The notes under the pieces are model-generated. The model did not search any database and was not told where the DNA came from. It saw only the letters and a list, made by a program, of their open reading frames with translations. 64,000 bases of DNA, taken from the NCBI RefSeq assembly GCF_000397205.1, contig NC_021237.1:4155001-4219000 (forward strand), read 5' to 3'. Position 1 is the first letter of the stretch. Every line of letters starts with the position of its first letter. The translations under genes and the position numbers were made by a program. Of this stretch, positions 57,719 through 64,000 are shown in pieces. The stretch comes from Pseudomonas protegens CHA0. GTDB lineage: Bacteria; Pseudomonadota; Gammaproteobacteria; Pseudomonadales; Pseudomonadaceae.

Positions 57719-57952
57719 TCAGGAACCGGCGGTGAGTTTCCCGGCGATCTCATCCTTGATCAGCAGGCGTTTTTCCTTGAGTTTCTTCAGTTCGTCGTCT
57801 GCGGCAGCGGCAGCTTCGGCCTTGAGCACCTGATCGTCGATGCTGGTGTATTTGTCGAACAGCGCATTCAGGTGGGGGTCACTGGCCCGACGCTGTTGAA
57901 TGTCTTCTTTACTGCAGCTCAGGTCCTGGTAAAGGTCGTGGGTCACCGGCAT
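57719..57952 (-). CDS. DUF465 (YdcH-family) small protein
   Basis: This 77-residue helical protein has the DUF465 pattern: HLNALFDKYTSIDDQVLKAE in the first helix and DELKKLKEKRLLIKDEIAGKL in the second. Two antiparallel coiled helices are expected. Function is unknown. The ATG at 57952 follows a strong GGAGGTG site. It lies downstream of, and in the same direction as, the UvrA-like gene, 135 bases away. Confidence 0.88.
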   Translation of the reverse strand: MPVTHDLYQDLSCSKEDIQQRRASDPHLNALFDKYTSIDDQVLKAEAAAAADDELKKLKEKRLLIKDEIAGKLTAGS

Positions 57953-58087
57953 GGAACACCTCCGTGGTTGATCGGCAGCAAGGGCGTCATCACGCCCCCG
58001 CCGGTTATCAGAATGGCCTCGCCGGACCGGGTCTGTCGACCGCCAATCAGACCAGCGGTAACCGTTCGTCGCCACTTTTGCCCTGGA

Positions 58088-60754
58088 TCAACGTCCGCCC
58101 AGCGCTTGGGCAAGAAAGGGCGCGGTACGGCTAGTGCGCTGCTTTGCCACCTGGTGCGGGGTGCCGCAGGCCACCAGGGTGCCGCCCTGGTCGCCGGCTC
58201 CAGGGCCGATATCGATCACCCAGTCGGCCTGGGCCACCACGCGCATTTCGTGCTCCACCACCACCAGGCTGTGCCCGGCGGCCACCAGTTTGTCCAGTTG
58301 CTCCAGCAGACGGTCCACATCCCGTGGGTGCAGGCCGGTGGTGGGCTCGTCCAGCACGTACAGGGTGGCGCCCCGGGCGGTGCGCTGCAGCTCGGTGGCC
58401 AGCTTGATGCGCTGCGCCTCACCGCCGGACAGCTCGGTGGCCGGCTGGCCCAGGCGCAGGTAATCCAGGCCGATGTCGCGCAGCACTTCCAGGGCGCGGC
58501 GGATGCCCGGTTGTTCGGAAAACACCGGCAAGGCCTGCTCGACACTCAATTGCAGCACCTGGGCGATGTTCAGGCCCTGCCAGGTCACGGCCAGGGTCTG
58601 GGGGTTGTAGCGCGCGCCATGGCAGGTCGGGCACCGGGCGAACACGCTGGGCATGAACAGCAGCTCGACGCTGACAAAGCCCTCGCCCTCGCAGGCCGGG
58701 CAACGGCCCTTGGCCACGTTGAAGGAAAACTGCCCGGCGTCGAAGCCCCGCTCCCGGGCCTCGTCGGTGGCGGCGAACAGCTTGCGCACCTGATCGAACA
58801 GCCCGGTGTAGGTCGCGAGATTGGAACGCGGGGTGCGGCCGATGGGTTTCTGGTCCACCTGCACCAGGCGCTTGATCTGCTCCATGCCGGCCACCACCCG
58901 CCCGCCGCTGCTGACCGGTGCGTCGTCCGCCAGGTCCAGCTCCGGCGCCTCATCGCTGGCCGAAGCCTTGCCCAGGTGCGCGCCCACCAGTTCCAGCAGG
59001 GCCTGGCTCACCAGGCTCGACTTGCCGGAACCGGAAACCCCGGTCACCGCGGTAAAGCAGCCCAGGGGAAACTCGGCGTCCAGCTCCTTGAGGTTGTTGC
59101 GGCTGATACCTTCCAGCCGCAGCCAGCCCCGGGGCGGGCGCGGGGTACGCCGGGCCGGGGCCTGCTCGGGAAACAGGTAGGCCCGGGTCTGGGACTGCGC
59201 CACCTCGGCCAAGCCGGCCGGCGGGCCGCTGTACAGCACCTGGCCACCACGCTCTCCCGCCGCCGGGCCCACGTCCACCAGCCAGTCGGCACGGCGCATG
59301 GTCTGCACATCGTGCTCCACCACGAACAGCGAGTTGCCGGCGGCCTTGAGCCGCTGCAAGGCCTCGAACAGTGCCTCGGCATCCGCCGGGTGCAGGCCTG
59401 CCGAGGGCTCGTCCAGCACATAGATCACCCCGAACAGCTGCGAGCCCAGCTGGGTCGCCAGGCGCAGGCGCTGCAACTCACCGGAAGACAGGCTCGGCGT
59501 GCTGCGCTCCAGGGCCAGGTAGCCCAGCCCGAGGTCGGTCAGGGTGCTGACCCGCTCCAGCAGGTCCTGGGCGATGCGCTGGGCGGCCAGGCGCTTTTCC
59601 AGGGACAGGTTCGGCGTATGCCGCACATCCGGCGCGCCACGATGCTCCGGGGCGCCCTGGGCATGGCGCTGCTGACGCGCGGCACGGGTCTGGGCGTGGC
59701 TCAGCACCGGATCATCGGCGGGCGCCTGCTCCAGGTAATCTGCCGCCGCCACCGGCCGCAGCACCTCGGCCAGTTGCAGCAGCGGCAGGCGCGCCAGCTC
59801 GCCGATATCCAGCCCGGCAAAGGTCACCGCCAGGGCCTCGCGCTTGAGCCGCTTGCCCTCGCACAGCGGGCACGGGCTGCCGCGCATGAATTGCGACACA
59901 CGCTTTTTCATCAGCGCGCTCTGGGTGTGGGTGAAGGTGTGCAGCACATAGCGCCGGGCGCCGCTGAAAGTGCCCATGTAGCTGGGTTCCTGCTTGCGCT
60001 TGAGGGCTTCGCGGGTCTGTTCCGGGGTCAGCCCGGCGTACACCGGTACTGTGGGGGTTTCTTCGGTGAAGAGGATCCAGTCACGCTGCTTTTTCGGCAG
60101 TTGCTGCCAGGGGATGTCGACGTCGTAGCCCAGGGTCACCAGGATGTCCCGCAGGTTCTGTCCCTGCCAGGCCAGGGGCCAGGAGGCCACGGCGCGCTGG
60201 CGGATGGTCAGCGAAGGGTCGGGAACCATGCTCGCTTCGTCGACCTCATAGACCCGCCCCAGGCCATGGCATTCCGGGCAGGCGCCCTGGGGCGTGTTCG
60301 GCGAAAAGTCCTCGGCATACAGCATCGGCTGCCCCGGCGGGTAGCTACCGGCCCGGGAATAGAGCATGCGCACCAGGCTCGACAAGGTGGTCACGCTGCC
60401 CACCGAAGAGCGCGTGCTGGGAGTGCCGCGCTGCTGTTGCAGGGCCACCGCCGGCGGCAGGCCGTCGATGCGGTCGACATCCGGCACCCCCACCTGGTCG
60501 ATCAGGCGCCGGGCATAGGGCGCCACCGATTCGAAGTAGCGACGCTGGGCCTCGGCATACAGGGTGGAGAACGCCAGGGACGACTTGCCCGAGCCCGACA
60601 CCCCACTGAACACCACCAGCGCATCCCGGGGAATGTCCACGTCGACATTCTTCAGGTTGTGCTCGCGGGCGCCGCGCACCCGGACAAAACCGCTGGCTGG
60701 AAAGGACGAAGGGCTCGCCTGGGAAGCATCGGAGGGGCTACGGGAAGCAGTCAT
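58088..60754 (-). CDS. UvrA-like ABC ATPase (UvrA paralogue)
   Basis: This 888-residue duplicated ABC ATPase of the UvrA family has two Walker A motifs (GVSGSGKSSLAF and GVSGSGKSSLVS) and two signatures (LSSGELQRLRLATQ and LSGGEAQRIKLATE). Zinc cysteine pairs lie in CPECHGLG, CPLCEGKRL, CPACEGEGF and CPTCHG. At 888 residues it is shorter than typical UvrA (about 940), and the region between CPECHGLG and CPLCEGKRL looks reduced, as in class II UvrA proteins associated with drug or DNA-damage tolerance. It has no uvrB next to it. Housekeeping UvrA is expected elsewhere in the genome. Confidence 0.88.
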   Translation of the reverse strand: MTASRSPSDASQASPSSFPASGFVRVRGAREHNLKNVDVDIPRDALVVFSGVSGSGKSSLAFSTLYAEAQRRYFESVAPYARRLIDQVGVPDVDRIDGLPPAVALQQQRGTPSTRSSVGSVTTLSSLVRMLYSRAGSYPPGQPMLYAEDFSPNTPQGACPECHGLGRVYEVDEASMVPDPSLTIRQRAVASWPLAWQGQNLRDILVTLGYDVDIPWQQLPKKQRDWILFTEETPTVPVYAGLTPEQTREALKRKQEPSYMGTFSGARRYVLHTFTHTQSALMKKRVSQFMRGSPCPLCEGKRLKREALAVTFAGLDIGELARLPLLQLAEVLRPVAAADYLEQAPADDPVLSHAQTRAARQQRHAQGAPEHRGAPDVRHTPNLSLEKRLAAQRIAQDLLERVSTLTDLGLGYLALERSTPSLSSGELQRLRLATQLGSQLFGVIYVLDEPSAGLHPADAEALFEALQRLKAAGNSLFVVEHDVQTMRRADWLVDVGPAAGERGGQVLYSGPPAGLAEVAQSQTRAYLFPEQAPARRTPRPPRGWLRLEGISRNNLKELDAEFPLGCFTAVTGVSGSGKSSLVSQALLELVGAHLGKASASDEAPELDLADDAPVSSGGRVVAGMEQIKRLVQVDQKPIGRTPRSNLATYTGLFDQVRKLFAATDEARERGFDAGQFSFNVAKGRCPACEGEGFVSVELLFMPSVFARCPTCHGARYNPQTLAVTWQGLNIAQVLQLSVEQALPVFSEQPGIRRALEVLRDIGLDYLRLGQPATELSGGEAQRIKLATELQRTARGATLYVLDEPTTGLHPRDVDRLLEQLDKLVAAGHSLVVVEHEMRVVAQADWVIDIGPGAGDQGGTLVACGTPHQVAKQRTSRTAPFLAQALGGR

Positions 60755-60895
60755 GAACCAGCCTTATGTCGAGAACCGCGAACAGTCGAAGCGCGATCAT
60801 CACACAAGGTCCGAGGCCCGAGGTAAGCCCCGTGGAAGATCGACGCGCGTACCCGGGGTTCGAGCCTCGCCCCCGGCGCAATGTTCCCTGGCGCT

Positions 60896-61162
60896 TCAGC
60901 GACCGTGCTGGCGGCGGGCTTGCTGCTCGGTGCTCAGACGGGTGTGCTGGAGGTCGTAGCGCAACTCGGCAATCAGCTCCGACAGCGCCCGGGAGCTGGT
61001 CAGGCCGCGGGTGGCGATGCCGGTGACCAACAGGTCGACGCGCCCGCTGGCGGGGTCGCAGATGCGCACAGTCATGGCCCCGTCGTGGCCGACGGTGCAC
61101 TGGCAATGCAGGGGCAGGAAGCTGGTTTCAACGATTCTGCGCAGTTCAAGGGTGGAGATCAC
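60896..61162 (-). CDS. DUF1652 protein
   Basis: This 88-residue protein of the Pseudomonas-restricted DUF1652 family has MISTLELRRIVETSFLPLHC at the start, then a CQC motif and VTGIATRGLTSSRALSELIA. Function is unknown; small stand-alone copies are common in fluorescent pseudomonads. The ATG at 61162 and length fit the family. It is 141 bases from the divergently ordered UvrA-like start. Confidence 0.85.
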   Translation of the reverse strand: MISTLELRRIVETSFLPLHCQCTVGHDGAMTVRICDPASGRVDLLVTGIATRGLTSSRALSELIAELRYDLQHTRLSTEQQARRQHGR

Positions 61163-61370
61163 GGCGGAGCATCCAAAAAAGGTTGAGAAGAAAAACCGCG
61201 CAAGACGACGTTTGTTGTTATGGGATCAGGCGGTCGATGCCCCTGTCCTTGGTCAGCAGAAAAAACGTACAAGTTCATTCAACTTCATGCAGCGTAGAAG
61301 TTTGACGCCAGTTTGTCGTCGCCCCCTGGGGATTTTTATGCGCTGCTTCACACTTGGCGCCAGGCGCCGC

Positions 61371-63482
61371 TCAGGCCTCCAGCACCGAACGCACCATGGC
61401 GCTCAGGTCTGCAGGCCCGTAGGGCTTGCTCAGCAGGTGGGTGTCGGGGCTGAGCTGGTGGTTGCGCGAAATCATGTCGCGGGTGTGCCCCGAGGTGAAC
61501 AGCACCGCGATCGGCGGTGCCTGGGTCTTGGCCCAGGTGGCCAGGTCCGTGCTCTTGATCAGACCGGGCATCACCACGTCGGTGAAGATCAGATCGACCT
61601 TGAGCCCGTCCAGCAGCAGTTGCATGGCAGCGTCACCATTGCTCGCGGTGCGCACCCGGTAGCCCTCGTGTTCGAGCATTTCCACCGCGGCGCTGCGCAC
61701 CTCGGCGTTGTCCTCCACCACCAGGATGCTTTCCTCGCCGCCGCCCGCCCGCTGACCCGGGCGCGGCGCCTGCTGCAGCGTAGGTTCGGCACTGCGGGCA
61801 AAGTACATCTGCACCCGGGTGCCCTGCCCCGGGCTGCTGAAGATCTCGATATGGCCACCGCTCTGCTTGACGAAACCGAACACCATGCTCAAGCCCAGGC
61901 CCGTGCCATGACCGTCGGCCTTGGTGGTGAAGAAGGGTTCGAAGGCCTGCTTGAGCACCTCGGCGGGCATGCCCGGGCCATCGTCAGCCACACTCAGGCA
62001 CAGGTACTCGCCGGCAGCGATGCCCTTGCCGGCGCAGAAACGCGAATCCAGCACCTGGTTCTCGGCGCTGATGAGGATCCGCCCCTCGCCGCCCAGGGCA
62101 TCCCGGGCATTGATCGCCAGGTTGAGCACGGCGTTTTCCAACTGGTTGCGATCCACATGGATGCACCAGGGCTCGGCGGGCAATTGCACATCGATGCAAA
62201 TGGTTTCGCCCAGGGCCCGCTGCAGCAACTCTCCCAGGCCCTCGTATAGATGCCGCGGGTTGTAGCTGGCCGGTGACAGCGGCTGGCGCCGGGCAAAGGC
62301 CAGCAGTTGGTTCGACAGCTTGGCGCCGCGCTCCACCGCCGTCAGCGCGGCGGCTGTGCGCCGCTGCACATTGGCGTTGCCCGCTTCGTGGCGGGACAGC
62401 AGATGCAGGTTGCCGGCGATCACCTGCAGCAGGTTGTTGAAATCATGGGCCACGCCGCCGGTCAGGCCGCCAATGGCTTCGAGTTTCTGCACCTGGCGCA
62501 GTTGCTCCTCGGCGCTGAGCCGCGCGTTGACCTCCTCCAGCACCCGCTGCTCCAGGTTGCGGGTCAGTTGGCGCAGGGCTTCCTCGGCGATCTTGCGCTC
62601 CTGGATATCGATCAGCACCCCGGGGAAACGCAAGGCCTGGCCCGACTCGTCGAACTCGCAACGGCCACAGGCCAGCACCCAGGTGTAGCTGCCGTCCTCG
62701 CGGCGCACCCGGTATTCGGCGTTGTAGGGCCCGCCCTGGGTCACGCTGTACCGGGCCAGTTCCTTGATGCGCGGCAGGTCATCGGGGTGGATGCGGCTTT
62801 CGGTGATATCGATCGGCAGGTTGTCCAGGGGCTGGTCCGCCGGGTAGGAAAAGGTCCGGGCAAAACGCTCGTCGCAAGACAGCACGTCGGCCTGGACGTC
62901 CCAGACGAAGGAGCCCAGCAACGCCCCGGCATTCAGCGCCAGCTGCACGCGCTCGTTCTCCGCCCGGTAGGCGGCCTCCGCGGCCTGGCGGCGGCGCTCG
63001 GAAATCACATGGGCGGTGGTTTCCACGACAATGGCGATGACCCCGGCCGGAGCCTGGTCGTCCCCCGCCACCGGGCTGTAGTAGAGGTCCATCCAGACGT
63101 CTTCCGGCACCCCGTTGCGCAGCAGCACCAGTTCCTTGTTGTGATAGGACAGGGTGCCGCCGCTGAGGCAGGTGTTCACCACCCCGCGGTTGAACTCGGC
63201 AACCTCCGGCCAGCCCATCTCCACGGCGCAGCCCAGCAGGTAGGGATGGCGGCCGCCGGCGAACTCGGCATAGGCATCGTTGTAGATCATGTAGCCCAGG
63301 GGGCCCCAGAGCATCACCATCGGCAGCGGCGAGCCGAGCATCAGCTGCACTGTGCTGCACAGGCTGTGGCTCCAGTGCTGCAACGCCCCGAGGCTGGTGG
63401 CGGACCAGTCAAAGGCACGGATGCGCTCGGCCATCTCGCCCTTCCACCCCTGGCACCCGTGATGATCAGATAAGAACGGCAT
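61371..63482 (-). CDS. Hybrid sensor histidine kinase with PAS domains and C-terminal receiver
   Basis: This 703-residue cytosolic kinase lacks clear membrane spans. Two PAS regions (about 40-160 and 180-300, the latter with YRVRREDGSYTWVLACGRCE) are followed by a histidine box GGLTGGVAHDFNNLL (His near 346). The ATPase domain carries NAVLNLAINARDA, DDGPGMP and GTGLGLSMVFGF (about 445-580). A receiver domain has ILVVEDNAEVRSA and phospho-acceptor Asp in DLIFTDVVMPG near 636. It probably senses light, redox or a soluble ligand through PAS. It is monocistronic, and no partner response regulator lies in the window. Confidence 0.9.
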   Translation of the reverse strand: MPFLSDHHGCQGWKGEMAERIRAFDWSATSLGALQHWSHSLCSTVQLMLGSPLPMVMLWGPLGYMIYNDAYAEFAGGRHPYLLGCAVEMGWPEVAEFNRGVVNTCLSGGTLSYHNKELVLLRNGVPEDVWMDLYYSPVAGDDQAPAGVIAIVVETTAHVISERRRQAAEAAYRAENERVQLALNAGALLGSFVWDVQADVLSCDERFARTFSYPADQPLDNLPIDITESRIHPDDLPRIKELARYSVTQGGPYNAEYRVRREDGSYTWVLACGRCEFDESGQALRFPGVLIDIQERKIAEEALRQLTRNLEQRVLEEVNARLSAEEQLRQVQKLEAIGGLTGGVAHDFNNLLQVIAGNLHLLSRHEAGNANVQRRTAAALTAVERGAKLSNQLLAFARRQPLSPASYNPRHLYEGLGELLQRALGETICIDVQLPAEPWCIHVDRNQLENAVLNLAINARDALGGEGRILISAENQVLDSRFCAGKGIAAGEYLCLSVADDGPGMPAEVLKQAFEPFFTTKADGHGTGLGLSMVFGFVKQSGGHIEIFSSPGQGTRVQMYFARSAEPTLQQAPRPGQRAGGGEESILVVEDNAEVRSAAVEMLEHEGYRVRTASNGDAAMQLLLDGLKVDLIFTDVVMPGLIKSTDLATWAKTQAPPIAVLFTSGHTRDMISRNHQLSPDTHLLSKPYGPADLSAMVRSVLEA

Positions 63483-63700
63483 GAGCGGACTCTACGAAAA
63501 ACGTGGCACAGCGTGGGTTTTCAAGAGGCAGCAACGCAGCCTCCAGAGCCTTTGAGCACGGTGCACGCGGATGGTTTCACCAGGGCCGGGATCGGCTTCG
63601 CCACTGGTAGGCCATGCCGCCGGGCAACGCCCTTCGCGCGACTGAAAAAACAGAATAGGCGATGGCCCGGGTTCCAGGCGGACGCCGACAGGCGCCGCCT

Positions 63701-63724
63701 GAAAAAGAGCGGATTGCCCGCTCC
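63701..63724 (-). terminator. Terminator of the lipoprotein gene
   Basis: On the minus strand GAGCGG-GCAAT-CCGCTC is followed by TTTTTC, a compact intrinsic terminator eight bases after the stop codon at 63732. A second palindrome (CAGGCGG...CCGCCTG) lies just beyond. Confidence 0.75.
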
Positions 63725-63731
63725 CTGCCCC

Positions 63732-64000
63732 TCAGTCGGTGCCGTATTTCGGCGAACGCGGACCGTACAGCAAGCCGGTGCGTTGCCCGGCCGACAGCAG
63801 GCGCTGGCTGGTGATGCCGGCAATCGGATGGCCGGCGTCGGTGCTGGTGTTGATGATCTGCTTCACCGCAGCGGTGATCAGCATGCCCACCAGGCCACCG
63901 TTGTTGCCGTTGTTGCCTTCCTCACTGGAGGCGCGGGCGCTGCCGGTCCACAACGTGGTGCCGGTCTTCAGGTCCACCAGGGTGGCGCTGGCGGTGACCA
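63732..64000 (-). CDS. C-terminal part of a DUF799/GNA1162-like lipoprotein
   Basis: The visible 89 residues read TASATLVDLKTGTTLWTGSA, then SEEGNNGNNGGLVGMLITAA, KQIINTSTDAGHPIAGITSQ and a tail ending LLYGPRSPKYGTD. This resembles the C-terminus of DUF799 lipoproteins, which are encoded with CsgG-like and DUF4810 lipoproteins. The N-terminus with signal and lipobox lies beyond the window, so the family call rests on the C-terminal part only. Confidence 0.6.
   Translation of the reverse strand, partial: VTASATLVDLKTGTTLWTGSARASSEEGNNGNNGGLVGMLITAAVKQIINTSTDAGHPIAGITSQRLLSAGQRTGLLYGPRSPKYGTD

Noticed and set aside
57644-60826. 1060-codon plus-strand frame opposite the UvrA-like gene
   Set aside because: Shadow of the real minus-strand gene, with repetitive Gly/Arg/His-rich translation and no recognisable family.
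61163-61370. Possible small RNA or gene between the DUF1652 and kinase genes
   Set aside because: A short GCCCCCTGGGG hairpin with T-run is present, but there is no promoter or convincing frame; nothing further can be supported.

Overview
The window is chromosomal DNA of a fluorescent Pseudomonas, probably of the P. protegens / P. chlororaphis / P. fluorescens group. The evidence is the high GC content (about 65 % in most genes), many Pseudomonas-type REP palindromes, and the families present: Cti, NfuA, SohB, DUF934, DUF1652, an OprD-family porin and a cobalamin-dependent MetH. No tRNA, rRNA, integrase, transposase or CRISPR array was recognised.

Region 1 (1-14.8 kb) is cofactor and sulfur metabolism. 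Two divergent cobalamin riboswitches head a partial cobW gene (minus strand) and a cbtB-cbtA-cobE-cobM series (plus strand). Then come nfuA, cti, the B12-dependent methionine synthase metH, a DUF2970 membrane protein, an orphan periplasmic binding protein, a 37-residue membrane peptide found by eye, and a sulfite reductase-type hemoprotein gene overlapping a DUF934 gene. Cobalt uptake, corrin synthesis and a B12-dependent enzyme are thus close together.

Region 2 (15-26 kb) holds sohB, a histidine phosphatase, an SCP2 protein and an orphan HypX-like two-domain protein. It also holds a lone, lower-GC 1093-residue protein with a calcineurin-like phosphoesterase, a STAND-type NTPase and a repeat-containing TPR-like tail. 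This has the layout of a single-gene defence or conflict system and is the strongest novelty candidate. It is followed tail to tail by a GH63-like glucosidase.

Region 3 (26-40 kb) looks like an amide or ureide scavenging island. It has a GntR/FadR regulator with a perfect inverted-repeat operator, a substrate-binding protein, livHMGF-type ABC genes, an M20 amidohydrolase, two amidase-signature enzymes, an MHS-type transporter, an OprD-like porin and a LysR regulator. Most of the genes from 27.2 to 34.6 kb overlap or nearly touch, so they probably form one operon.

Region 4 (40-57.6 kb) begins with a lipoprotein and an EAL-domain protein that has a 20-bp palindrome upstream. Next is a LysR gene whose 5' flank carries a perfect 9-5-9 inverted repeat. 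An 11.1-kb filamentous hemagglutinin / CdiA-like gene follows, with a small membrane protein overlapping its stop codon (candidate immunity gene). Beyond it, a fatty acid hydroxylase-SRPBCC fusion gene and an SMP-30-like gene carry a near copy of the same LysR operator, so the giant gene appears to sit inside a LysR/target pair.

Region 5 (57.6-64 kb) has a DUF465 protein, a UvrA-like ATPase, a DUF1652 protein, a hybrid sensor kinase and the C-terminus of a lipoprotein resembling the DUF799 family. REP palindromes occupy many of the gaps.
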